From a virus: a stretch of DNA of 38,808 nt. A program made the translations under genes and the position numbers. The stretch lies in IMG/VR virus record IMGVR_UViG_3300037882_002169, positions 1 to 38,808 of that record; one strand, 5' to 3'. Shown here piece by piece: positions 1-7,221 of this stretch (its first letter is position 1; each line of letters begins with the position of its first letter). Under the pieces are notes generated by a model. The model was not told where the DNA came from, did no database searches, and saw nothing but the letters and a program-made list of their open reading frames with translations.

Positions 1-185
1 ACGATGAAATTCGCACCGCTGGTGTCAATGCTGGACGTGGTGCCGCCTGTCGTGCCGAGGACGTGGCAGGATGACACCTCCAAGACCGGCAATGACGAGC
101 TGATCTTCTGCGCCACCATCACTTGTTGCGAAGCCGATTGGGCAAGTCCAACCCCGGCGATCAGAATTGCGAGAAGAGTGCGCAT
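1..185 (-). CDS. Signal-peptide protein, 3' part outside the window
   Basis: The frame opens with ATG at 185 and runs off the left edge, so only about 61 residues are visible. The N-terminus (MRTLLAILIAGVGLAQS) is a classical Sec signal: basic start, hydrophobic core, small residues and A-Q at the probable cleavage site. The remainder is rich in Ser, Thr and Gly, as in beta-structured surface or fibre proteins. The start is fixed by a TAATG overlap with the stop of the preceding gene, and GGGAG lies upstream. It is the third gene in a row with such a leader. The function is not recognisable; a virion surface or exported protein is inferred from position next to the portal and tail-fibre-like genes. 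Confidence 0.7.
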   Translation of the reverse strand, partial: MRTLLAILIAGVGLAQSASQQVMVAQKISSSLPVLEVSSCHVLGTTGGTTSSIDTSGANFI

Positions 186-1096
186 TATGTAAGTCCGCTC
201 CCGTTTATAATCCAGCGAGTGCTGGTCATTTTGCACGCCGTCGCGACCCCATTCGCCGCAAGCGTGCGGGAGCCAGTGGTCCCCGCCCCTGCGAGGATCA
301 TCGTATCGGAGGTGATCGCGATGGTCAGCACTCCGGCGCTGGTGTCATTGATGAATGTGATACAGGTGCCCACGGTATAGGCGACGTTCGCGTTGCTGTC
401 GATGGTCCAAGTGCGCGCAGTGGTGTCCGCGCTCGGGTGGTAGAGAGACTTTCCCGCGTCTCCGATCACTGTGGTGTAGGCTGCGCTCTGGGAATTCTGG
501 GTCAGGATCGGCGCGGTACAGGTGCCCGCCAGTGCGCTGCTGAGCGCCGTCATGATGGTGGGGGCTGTGCAGGACGTGGAAGGAAGTCCGGTAGGAGTGG
601 TAATGACGGGGCTGGTCAGCGTCTTATTTGTCAGCGTCTCCGCCCCTGTTTTTGTCACCAACGTCCCCGAGAGGCTGCACGTCATAAACAACAGATCCGC
701 CGTGGTGGTGCTGGTAGCACGGAAGAGCTTGATGCACACCTCAGCCGCCGCCGTTCCCAGCGTGCCGGTGATCGCCACGTCCCCCACCATCCCCGTGATG
801 GCCGCTACTGTGATCCCGCCACCGCCGGGTTGGGTGATGGTGATCGTCCCGAGTTGTCCGTCCGTCAGACTGGCCAGCGTGCTGCTGGTAACGTTCGTCG
901 CCACCAGCAGGCACTCAAACGCCGGGACGGTGTTGCTGGTGCCGGTGAATGTTGCTGACGCCCCTGAGCAGGTGGTAGTGACCACCTCAGCTGCGTCGCC
1001 TGTACCGCCGCCGGGACCGCTCGCGGCTGCTGGGAGGGTGGTGATCTGGGCTTGCAGCCCTACAGCCACCGCGAGGAGCGCGAGAAACTTCTTCAT
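185..1096 (-). CDS. Tail-fibre-like structural protein with N-terminal signal peptide (303 aa)
   Basis: Residues 1-17 (MKKFLALLAVAVGLQAQ) form a Sec-type signal peptide. The body is Gly/Ser/Thr rich. Around residues 155-175 it carries ETLTNKTLTSPVI, a motif repeated in many phage tail-fibre and collar proteins, where it marks short beta-helical repeats. The C-terminal third reads like a beta-sandwich (AYTVGTCITFINDTSAG, SRTLAANGVATAC). The start at 1096 is preferred over an upstream in-frame ATG because it forms TAATG with the preceding stop. An export signal on a fibre-like protein is odd, since virion proteins normally assemble in the cytoplasm. An exported adhesin-like or periplasmic decoy protein is the alternative. 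Confidence 0.7.
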   Translation of the reverse strand: MKKFLALLAVAVGLQAQITTLPAAASGPGGGTGDAAEVVTTTCSGASATFTGTSNTVPAFECLLVATNVTSSTLASLTDGQLGTITITQPGGGGITVAAITGMVGDVAITGTLGTAAAEVCIKLFRATSTTTADLLFMTCSLSGTLVTKTGAETLTNKTLTSPVITTPTGLPSTSCTAPTIMTALSSALAGTCTAPILTQNSQSAAYTTVIGDAGKSLYHPSADTTARTWTIDSNANVAYTVGTCITFINDTSAGVLTIAITSDTMILAGAGTTGSRTLAANGVATACKMTSTRWIINGSGLT

Positions 1097-1494
1097 TACT
1101 GGACCCCCTGGACTTGACAACTAATCGCGGAGTTAGCGCTTGCGGTGACTTTTACCCCCTGCATGTAGAGCCCGATGGTCCCCGCATTGAAGAGAAACAC
1201 AGAGTTCGCGGCAACACTAACGTCAGTCATGAAGGTTACGGGGCTGCCCTGGGTATCCGCGAGGGTGATGGTCCGGGCAGTTCCGGTGGCATTGGTGCAG
1301 TAGATGAGTTGTACGTAGGTGCTGGTGCTGGTGATGGTGGTACCGCCGGTGGTGATGGCCTGGAGGTAACTGGAGTAGACTTTGCCAGCGGCCCCCAGGA
1401 TGCGCTCGGTGCCATTGCCATCGGTGGGTTTCACGGAAACCTGGGCCAAGGCAAGCACGGCACTCAGGAAAAGGGAAAGGACTAGTTTGATCAT
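1096..1494 (-). CDS. Small beta-rich protein with signal peptide (132 aa)
   Basis: The N-terminus (MIKLVLSLFLSAVLALAQ) is a strong signal peptide. The mature part (about 114 residues) alternates hydrophobic and Ser/Thr residues (TITSTSTYVQLIYCTNATG, SVFLFNAGTIGLYMQG), consistent with a compact beta-sandwich such as a fibre tip or head decoration domain. It has three Cys, two of which could form a disulfide after export. AGGAG stands four bases before the ATG, and the start overlaps the stop of the 49-residue gene (ATGA). The family is unrecognised. It lies between the portal and the fibre-like protein in the same operon, so a virion-surface role is inferred. Confidence 0.7.
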   Translation of the reverse strand: MIKLVLSLFLSAVLALAQVSVKPTDGNGTERILGAAGKVYSSYLQAITTGGTTITSTSTYVQLIYCTNATGTARTITLADTQGSPVTFMTDVSVAANSVFLFNAGTIGLYMQGVKVTASANSAISCQVQGVQ

Positions 1495-1640
1495 AGGACT
1501 CCTTGGCTGTTATTATTGTAGCATAGTTGGGGGCCCTGGCCCCGGACCTGCAATCGCTTGAGAAGGTCGTGAGGCGCCCAGGCTCGGAGGATCTCTCCAG
1601 CGAGAAGGACACCGCGGAGGCTGAGAATGTAGGTGTCCAT
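1491..1640 (-). CDS. Small protein, 49 aa, unknown
   Basis: This short frame fills the gap between the portal and the signal-peptide genes exactly. Its ATG forms TAATG with the portal stop, AGGAG lies seven bases upstream, and its stop overlaps the next start as ATGA. The predicted protein starts MDTYILSLRGVLLAG, moderately hydrophobic, and then becomes basic (HDLLKRLQVRG). It could be an amphipathic helix or a small head-completion factor. Nothing identifies the function; the translational coupling on both sides is the reason to call it. Confidence 0.65.
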   Translation of the reverse strand: MDTYILSLRGVLLAGEILRAWAPHDLLKRLQVRGQGPQLCYNNNSQGVL

Positions 1641-3841
1641 TAGGCTTCTCCTGCAGGTGGGGCCTGCTGCGCCTGGAGGGCGAGGGCCTGGTCCGCGACC
1701 CGGGCCTCCGCCTCATCCGCGGTTTGACGCTCCGCGAGTTTATCTTGGGAGATCTGGTGGCTGAGCTGGGCCAGCTGGGGGATCATCCCGAGGACCGTTT
1801 GCTGCTGCGCAGCCTGCTGCATGGTGAGCTGGCGGGCCTCCGCAGTGGCAGGGTCTGCGATGATCTCCTCCAGATCATGAATATGGGGGCGGAAACTCTC
1901 AAGGATCCTACGCAGCAGCGCATCTTGATTCAGGTAGGGCAGCCACGCTTCCGGGTTCTGTCCGATAAGGTTCATGAATTGAATGAGATTCTGGAGCATC
2001 TCAGCTTTCTCTAGCTGCCCGGAGAGGCCCTTCACTGTGACTTGGTAGTCCCCCGCCACCAGCTCCATCACTTCCGGTTGGCTCATCCCCGCGAGATAGG
2101 CTTGATCCATACCCAGGATCTGCGCAACTCGTGGATCCTTCGCGGTATCCAGGTACTGCATGATGGTATCCACAGCGAGATCCACCAACGGGGCGATAGC
2201 GTTGGCTTCGATGTCTGCTGCTAGGCTACCAAAGAAGGAATTTTGGTTCTGCTGGATTGCTTGGGTTTCGGTGGCACTCTGGGCCCCACTCCACCGAGGG
2301 AGGCTCTGCTGGAGCTCACTAACTAGACCGCCCTCTTGGTGGGCCCGGTCAAGGATCCCCGCAACCTGCACAGCACCGCCACTCACATCTTGGAACTCCA
2401 CCGGGCGCAGCCCCATCTCGGTTCCCGGGCTGACTGTGTTACGGCGAAGGATCTTGCCGGGCGTTAGCCCGGTAGCGAGCTCCTCCGGATTCTCATAAAC
2501 ATCCGGCGTCATCTCGAAGAGGGGCATCAACCGGTAAATCAGGGTGTCGGTACTGAGATTAACGATCTGCGATAGGGCACGATCAATTGAGCGCACCATT
2601 TCCACCAGGCCCACACCTTCCGTGCGGAAGGGGAGCTGTAGGGGGCTGAAGCCCACGTAGGGGGGCCGTTGGTGCCACCGGTCATTCACTCCATTGTAAA
2701 GCACCACATCATCATTGGCGATGATAATGTGAGCGTGCTCTTCGAGGAGCTCCCCGTCGAGGATCAGGGGGCCGTAGAATTCTGTGATCTTAACAGTATT
2801 GGTGTCGCTGGGGCCGAAGGCCCCCTGAGCCCGCTCCCCAAAGCGCAACATACTCTGCCGGGTGGTCTCATCGAGTTTCTTTGCGTTGAGACCTCGGATG
2901 GCCTCTTCTTTCCCCGGGAAGGCACCGTTCCGGGCCATCTTCAGGAGTTCCCACTTGGGGACTTCCATGTCCTCGATGGTGCCAGTCCAGCGATTCAGCT
3001 TACTGCCTGGGAGCCAGTAGAAGTTGTAGGGGTCCACCGCAGTCACAGAGAGCTCCCCCTCGGTGATCTCTTCCCGGATGGTTTGCTTCTGGGGCATCAT
3101 CAGGGCACTGGGAAGGCCCACCGCTCCATTTAGGCTCCCCGGGGGGAGAAGCGCTTCACCTGGGAGTTGGGTGGGGAACTGGGTGCTTTGCTGCTGGAGG
3201 AGCTCCAACGGGAGTTGGCCGAGACCTTGGGGGGATTGGAAGTCCGCGGGTTGTTGGGTGAGGCTCACCGTCCCATCAGGGGGTGGCGCGAGCATCTGGC
3301 TGGAGCCCGGAGCGGGAACGTAGGTTTGCTGCACGCGTACCCGCTGCACTTTACGCAGCAACCAGTTGACCTTCCACACACCCAGACCCATGATGAATCC
3401 AGTCTCGAGGCCTGTAGCGAACTCTTCTTTGAAGCGGCACTTCTCCAGGAAGACCTTGGTGAGCTCGGTGATCTTGTCTGCGCGTAGCGCTGCAAGGGGG
3501 TCTTGGTTGTTGGTGCTTTCGACGTTCCAGGGTTCCTGACTAAGACCCATCAAACGCTTCACAGTGCTCACCGCACTCTTGACAGTGCCCCAGGCTTTCG
3601 GGAGAACAATCTTTGTCTGCCAATCCTCCCGGTTGGAGAAGTCTTCCTGGCCCCGGTAGGTAGCCCAGCAGTCATTCCAAACCTGGAGCTTCTCCCACCG
3701 ATCAGTGCGGAGTCGGTTGCGCCAGTCCAGTACGAATTCTTTCACAGCGGCGGTGTGGGCGGCGGGATCCACACCGGTAGTGGGGCCCTGCTCCTGTTGG
3801 AGCTCTACTGGGGTACCAGGAAGGGATGTCTCTGTGGGCAT
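1640..3841 (-). CDS. Portal protein (733 aa)
   Basis: The portal forms the dodecameric ring at one capsid vertex through which the terminase pumps DNA. The length and pattern fit the large P22-like portals of podoviruses. An N-terminal helical part (EKLQVWNDCWATYRGQED) is followed by the wing and stem. A Pro/Gln-rich insertion lies at roughly residues 175-245. The region RWSGAQSATETQAIQQ then a long helix (SFFGSLAADIEANAIAPLVD) corresponds to the conserved crown-side helices. The C-terminus (from about residue 660) is Gln/Ala rich, like the barrel of long portals. It follows the terminase nuclease gene by 42 bases, the usual terL-portal order. Confidence 0.9.
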   Translation of the reverse strand: MPTETSLPGTPVELQQEQGPTTGVDPAAHTAAVKEFVLDWRNRLRTDRWEKLQVWNDCWATYRGQEDFSNREDWQTKIVLPKAWGTVKSAVSTVKRLMGLSQEPWNVESTNNQDPLAALRADKITELTKVFLEKCRFKEEFATGLETGFIMGLGVWKVNWLLRKVQRVRVQQTYVPAPGSSQMLAPPPDGTVSLTQQPADFQSPQGLGQLPLELLQQQSTQFPTQLPGEALLPPGSLNGAVGLPSALMMPQKQTIREEITEGELSVTAVDPYNFYWLPGSKLNRWTGTIEDMEVPKWELLKMARNGAFPGKEEAIRGLNAKKLDETTRQSMLRFGERAQGAFGPSDTNTVKITEFYGPLILDGELLEEHAHIIIANDDVVLYNGVNDRWHQRPPYVGFSPLQLPFRTEGVGLVEMVRSIDRALSQIVNLSTDTLIYRLMPLFEMTPDVYENPEELATGLTPGKILRRNTVSPGTEMGLRPVEFQDVSGGAVQVAGILDRAHQEGGLVSELQQSLPRWSGAQSATETQAIQQNQNSFFGSLAADIEANAIAPLVDLAVDTIMQYLDTAKDPRVAQILGMDQAYLAGMSQPEVMELVAGDYQVTVKGLSGQLEKAEMLQNLIQFMNLIGQNPEAWLPYLNQDALLRRILESFRPHIHDLEEIIADPATAEARQLTMQQAAQQQTVLGMIPQLAQLSHQISQDKLAERQTADEAEARVADQALALQAQQAPPAGEA

Positions 3842-3883
3842 AGGGCTTATCTATATTCTACCACGCCACGAAGCGGCGGGTGC

Positions 3884-4762
3884 TTACGCGTAGCCCTTTG
3901 GGCCACCACGTGGGGCATGGTTAGCACTAGAGCGGCCACCCCCGAGGATCCTGTAGACCTGGCCGGGGTCCTTCCAGCCACCCTCGAAGCTACTCTTGGC
4001 TTTGGGAAGGGTCAGCATGAAGTACTTACAATCATCCAGGGAGTGGTTGTCCCGGTTTGCAATTACCTCGGAGTATACCCCAGAGGTCATAAGTTGTCGC
4101 TCGCTCTGGGGTTGAAAGATGGCAGTCTCGAATTCCCGAATTTGGTGGGGGCAGGCCTCGCTGATACGGAAGGTGGTCTCGGGCTGCGCCCAGGCTTTGC
4201 GGAGCATCCCCACCCAGGCCTGTTCGGCCCCGGGGTCATTACGTCCTTTGATTAAATTGGTCAAGCCTGCCTGGCGCAGTAGCGTCTCCACCCCCACGGG
4301 ACCTCCGTAGGCTTGTTGTTGGGTGGGCACCCAAAGGGAGGGATCCGCGGCGGTGTAGCGGACCTGGTTCCAGTAGGGACACTCCTTTACCCTCGCTACC
4401 CACTCTGGGATGTTCTTGCAGGGTTCGTAGAGCTCCCACACACTGAAGATTACCTCGTCGATGATGGTGTAGACATGGACGGAGGCAGGGTTGCGAGTTC
4501 CGTAGTCGAGGCCTGCCCACATACGCAGGCCCACCAGGTCGGCGGGGTCGAAGCGAGGTACCACAATAAGGGGGCGTTTGTCGGCGAATTCCGGGAAGAC
4601 CTTGCTGCCCTGCACCGCGGTGTAGTCAATGTCGAGCTCCCGGGCAGCTTGGCCTGGGGTCATACCTGCTGCTGCAACACGGCGCCACGCGGGGTCCCGC
4701 TTCGCAGGGTCTGCAGTGAAGTGGCAGGTACAGACAATGAATTGGTTCACGGTGTTCCGCAC
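3884..4762 (-). CDS. terL: Terminase large subunit, C-terminal nuclease half (292 aa)
   Basis: This is the RNase H-fold nuclease domain that cuts the packaged concatemer. Catalytic acidic residues are visible: Asp86 in GLDYGTRNPAS, Asp140 in TAADPSLW, and Asp243/244 in NHSLDDCKYF. The N-terminal CTCHFTADPAKRDPAWR and ELDIDY...VFPEF segments match the linker between ATPase and nuclease domains. No Walker motifs are present; the ATPase is encoded separately at 7214-8092. The first usable start is GTG at 4762, but the same frame is open from 4816 and encodes SEHIYDAQGLRI, which looks like TerL. The gene is therefore probably a fission product, possibly with a non-standard start slightly upstream. 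Confidence 0.85.
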   Translation of the reverse strand: MRNTVNQFIVCTCHFTADPAKRDPAWRRVAAAGMTPGQAARELDIDYTAVQGSKVFPEFADKRPLIVVPRFDPADLVGLRMWAGLDYGTRNPASVHVYTIIDEVIFSVWELYEPCKNIPEWVARVKECPYWNQVRYTAADPSLWVPTQQQAYGGPVGVETLLRQAGLTNLIKGRNDPGAEQAWVGMLRKAWAQPETTFRISEACPHQIREFETAIFQPQSERQLMTSGVYSEVIANRDNHSLDDCKYFMLTLPKAKSSFEGGWKDPGQVYRILGGGRSSANHAPRGGPKGYA

Positions 4763-4811
4763 GATGCGGAGGCCTTGAGCGTCGTAGATGTGCTCGGAGA
4801 CTGGCGTGGGG

Positions 4812-5138
4812 TTACCTCAGGTCCAAACCCCCACCCTCTTCAGGTGGGGAGAGTTTCTTCTCACGGAGTCGCTGGGCTTCCACGATCACCTTGACCTGGG
4901 CAGCAATGACACTCTTCATGGATTCCATGATCTCATGACGAGCTTCGCGTGAGAGGCCGGGGGTGTCCAGGTCGAGGCCGTAGCCCGCGAGGATCTTATC
5001 GATCAGCAATCCAGAGCGGCGAAGCCGCGAGAGCCATGCGGCTTGCTCCCGGATGATCTCCGTGTCAGGGTCTTTCACACTGCCGCGGGGGCGACCCCCC
5101 TTCCGCTGTGCGATCTCTTGCTCGAGCTCTAGGTTCAA
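4812..5138 (-). CDS. Small basic DNA-binding-like protein, candidate small terminase (108 aa)
   Basis: The start is a TTG that overlaps the methyltransferase stop (TTGA), with GGAGG five bases upstream. An in-frame ATG at 5210 would overlap the neighbour by 76 bases and is less likely. The protein has an AT-hook-like GGRPRGS at residues 14-20, a helical central part (AAWLSRLRRSGLLIDKILAGYG), and a C-terminal amphipathic helix (IMESMKSVIAAQVKVIVEAQR) suited to oligomerisation. Its size, basic N-terminus, helical C-terminus and place directly before the terminase nuclease gene fit a small terminase subunit. No family signature confirms this, and a generic DNA-binding protein is equally possible. 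Confidence 0.6.
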   Translation of the reverse strand: MNLELEQEIAQRKGGRPRGSVKDPDTEIIREQAAWLSRLRRSGLLIDKILAGYGLDLDTPGLSREARHEIMESMKSVIAAQVKVIVEAQRLREKKLSPPEEGGGLDLR

Positions 5139-5848
5139 GAGGCCTCCGGCACTGCTAGGGGGGTAGCGTCGCGGGGAGCGAAGCTCCCCATGGCCCCACA
5201 GGCTTCGCATTTACACAGCAGGGCCCCAGTCTCGCTGCGCCCGAGGGCCCGCACCTGCCTCCGGCACTGGGGGCAGGCGAAGACTTCCGGGAGGATGCTG
5301 CCCACGAGTCTTGGGGCTCCCGCGGGTTTGTGGACCACCATCTCTACCTGGGCGCGGCTTCCGGTGAGTGTGGTATCGGCGGGTTCAGGTGGCGGAGGGC
5401 CATCCACCACTACCTCCAGACGGAGAAGCTTGTGCCCGGGTAGCAGCCCCACGAGCTCCGCGAGGTTCAGGTTCGCGGGGCACCAACTGATATCAGTGCT
5501 GGCGCTGAAGGCGAAGTGGTGTTGGGGATTGAAGCGGGAGGGCCAGAAGCCCTGCTCGTAGGCGTCAGCTTCTGGGGCCACCACAATTAGGTACCCTCCG
5601 GGCTTTACAAGGCTCCACCAGCGCGCAAGCGCCGCTTGCGGGTTACGCAGGTGCTCAAGGCAATGGCTGGAGAAGACCACATCGAAGGTTCCCGGGCGGG
5701 CACCGCGCATCTCCTGAGCATCGCCTTGGTCTCTGTCCCAGACTATGGCTTCAGGGGTGATGGGATCAGGGCCCCCTCCGATGTCAAGGATCCTCCCGGT
5801 GAGGTATTTCTCGAAGGAGGCGCGGGACTTGGTGGCTTCTTTACACAT
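5135..5848 (-). CDS. SAM-dependent methyltransferase with C-terminal zinc ribbon (237 aa)
   Basis: This is a class I (Methyltransf_11-like) fold. Motif I is GRILDIGGGPDP (residues 18-29), the acidic post-I strand is AIVWDRD, motif IV is FDVVFSSHCLEHL, and motif VI is LVKPGGYLIVVAPEAD. The SSHCLEH form resembles small-molecule and glycan methyltransferases rather than DNA methylases, and no target-recognition domain is present. The last 45 residues form a zinc ribbon (CPQC ... CKCEACG). It overlaps both neighbours. Together with the kinase, cupin and nucleotidyltransferase of this operon it could belong to a sugar-modifying set; that link is inferred from context. The substrate is unknown. Confidence 0.8.
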   Translation of the reverse strand: MCKEATKSRASFEKYLTGRILDIGGGPDPITPEAIVWDRDQGDAQEMRGARPGTFDVVFSSHCLEHLRNPQAALARWWSLVKPGGYLIVVAPEADAYEQGFWPSRFNPQHHFAFSASTDISWCPANLNLAELVGLLPGHKLLRLEVVVDGPPPPEPADTTLTGSRAQVEMVVHKPAGAPRLVGSILPEVFACPQCRRQVRALGRSETGALLCKCEACGAMGSFAPRDATPLAVPEAS

Positions 5849-6368
5849 TAGGGGACTCCTTTAGGATTTCTAGGTGATAGGCTGGGTCTGCTGGAGGCTC
5901 TAGGAACTTCGTCACCCGCCCATGGGCCTTGGCTGCTTCGCAGAACTTCACTCGCTGCGCGTAGGGGATGCTGCTGGGACCGATGTCCACCACCCACACA
6001 GGGCCCTCCGCGGGGGCGCAGTGGAGGCTTACCTTGGAGGGGCCCACCTCTAGGATCTTCTCCAGCATCAGGGCGGTGCAGGCTTCCCGCGAGAGGGTCC
6101 TGTGGGCTGCGTAGACATCCACCACTGCCTGGCCCGGGGCTTTGTAGAGGCTGCGCTGGCGATGGACGGAGTCCTTGTAGAGCACGCGTAGCGTGGCGGG
6201 GAGCTCCGCGGAGCAATTCTCCCACATCACTCGGGCCTGGTCCTCTGGGGTGCGGGCGAAGCTGGTCACCTTGCAGGAGTAGATGCCGCAGGAGAGGAGG
6301 ATTTCTTCGAGGACCATCCGGGCCCCCACGGGGATGACTACTCCATAGATCTTGGTAGGGTTGCTCAT
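5841..6368 (-). CDS. Peptidase M15-like protein, probable endolysin (175 aa)
   Basis: M15 peptidases cut D-Ala or L-Ala-D-Glu bonds in peptidoglycan. The family signature is readable: an N-terminal KVTSFARTPEDQARVM (compare the usual TSgyRtpedQa), then SLHC...VVDIG with His116 and Asp128 as zinc ligands, and AYHLEI with His165 as the third ligand and the nearby acidic base. There is no signal peptide or cell-wall-binding domain, as in simple phage lysins of 130-180 residues. The spacing between His116 and Asp128 is longer than in typical members, so it is a divergent relative. It overlaps the SprT-like gene upstream by four bases. No obvious holin is adjacent. Confidence 0.65.
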   Translation of the reverse strand: MSNPTKIYGVVIPVGARMVLEEILLSCGIYSCKVTSFARTPEDQARVMWENCSAELPATLRVLYKDSVHRQRSLYKAPGQAVVDVYAAHRTLSREACTALMLEKILEVGPSKVSLHCAPAEGPVWVVDIGPSSIPYAQRVKFCEAAKAHGRVTKFLEPPADPAYHLEILKESPNV

Positions 6369-6733
6369 AGTTCCAGTAGTGCCTTCGCGAAGGTCTCCAC
6401 GATTACTTCTTGGGATACCTCGTTATCCTTGGTGGGTTTGATCTTGATAAAAGCAGGCTCACACACGATGTGGCAGAGCTCGTGGACTAGGGTGAGTTCC
6501 ACATTAGTGTAGTGGACTGGGGCGCTCTCGGGGAAGCACGCAGGGTCGAGGATCCTGATTTCCGCAGAGCGGTGTTGACACTGCATTGCACATTGACCGT
6601 AGACGGTGTTGTCGGGGGTGCAGCCGAGGGCTTCTGGGGGGCCGTAGGCCACTGTCAGGTCCCAGTCAAGCAGCCGCAGTCTGCGCTGCCATTTCTTCAA
6701 AAGGCGTGCTAGGGAGGGCTTGCGGACGGTCAT
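6365..6733 (-). CDS. SprT-like zinc metalloprotein (122 aa)
   Basis: The HExxH motif is at residues 84-88 (VHELCH), followed by a Glu-containing helix (SQEVIVETFAKALL) that would supply the third zinc ligand. The N-terminal WDLTVAY strand is typical of the small phage and plasmid SprT-like or putative metallopeptidase proteins. At 122 residues it is a minimal catalytic domain with no DNA-binding zinc ribbon. Both ends overlap neighbours by ATGA. A role in trimming a virion protein or clearing protein adducts is possible; which of these applies cannot be told from the sequence. Confidence 0.7.
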   Translation of the reverse strand: MTVRKPSLARLLKKWQRRLRLLDWDLTVAYGPPEALGCTPDNTVYGQCAMQCQHRSAEIRILDPACFPESAPVHYTNVELTLVHELCHIVCEPAFIKIKPTKDNEVSQEVIVETFAKALLEL

Positions 6734-7221
6734 TGAGGACCTACTTTCTGCGCAACGCGCTCCGCAAGCGCGGTGGTGTGGGTGCGGGAGTTTCGGACAA
6801 AGAGCTTGGGCACAGCTGGGTAACGGCTGGGGCGGTTTAGATATTCATCGCTTTGGACCCGCAGGTGGGCACAGGCCACAACACGATCCATGTCACGGCG
6901 GGAATCCACAGGGACAATCAGGTCCACTGGCATGTAGTTCAGGGCGGCTGCACGCTCTGCGAAACTCTGGAAGGGACGGGTGGGGCCCTTCTCCCGGTGG
7001 ATTTTCTCATCGGTGTCTAGGGCCACCACGAGGGTTGCGCCTTGGGCGCGAGCGGCAAACAGGAGCCGCATGTGGCCGGTGTGGAGGAGGTCGAAGGCCC
7101 CATTCACCAGCACCACAGGGCCCGCAAGCGGGAGGTGTCGGAGCTCCGCGGGGCGTACCCAAGGGAGTTGGGCCCCTTCGGTGTCACGGTAACGGCGCCA
7201 CGCGCCAAGGCGGTCAGACAT
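6730..7221 (-). CDS. HldE-like cytidylyltransferase-family nucleotidyltransferase (163 aa)
   Basis: The protein matches the C-terminal half of HldE (RfaE), which joins ADP to heptose-1-phosphate. The signature NGAFDLLHTGH (residues 40-50) contains the HxGH nucleotide-binding motif. EKGPTRPFQSFAERAAAL is the conserved second motif, and MPVDLIVPVD follows. The start at 7221 has AGGAG eight bases upstream and overlaps the end of the terminase ATPase gene; an in-frame ATG at 7317 lies deep in that gene and is rejected. A PfkB kinase like the other half of HldE is encoded at 8846-9601. The pair suggests production of an activated sugar, perhaps to alter host lipopolysaccharide or a virion glycan. 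Confidence 0.8.
   Translation of the reverse strand: MSDRLGAWRRYRDTEGAQLPWVRPAELRHLPLAGPVVLVNGAFDLLHTGHMRLLFAARAQGATLVVALDTDEKIHREKGPTRPFQSFAERAAALNYMPVDLIVPVDSRRDMDRVVACAHLRVQSDEYLNRPSRYPAVPKLFVRNSRTHTTALAERVAQKVGPQ

Noticed and set aside
167-958. Plus-strand open frame opposite the fibre-like gene
   Set aside because: Arg/Gly-rich translation without motifs; the minus-strand genes show signal peptides and coupled starts.
3503-4255. Plus-strand open frame opposite portal and terminase nuclease
   Set aside because: Antisense shadow with no motif, spanning two real minus-strand genes.
4763-7213. Group I or II intron, or intein, interrupting the terminase
   Set aside because: The interval holds five complete genes, and no splice-site consensus, intein Cys/Ser or His-Asn motifs are seen at the edges; gene fission by insertion is simpler.
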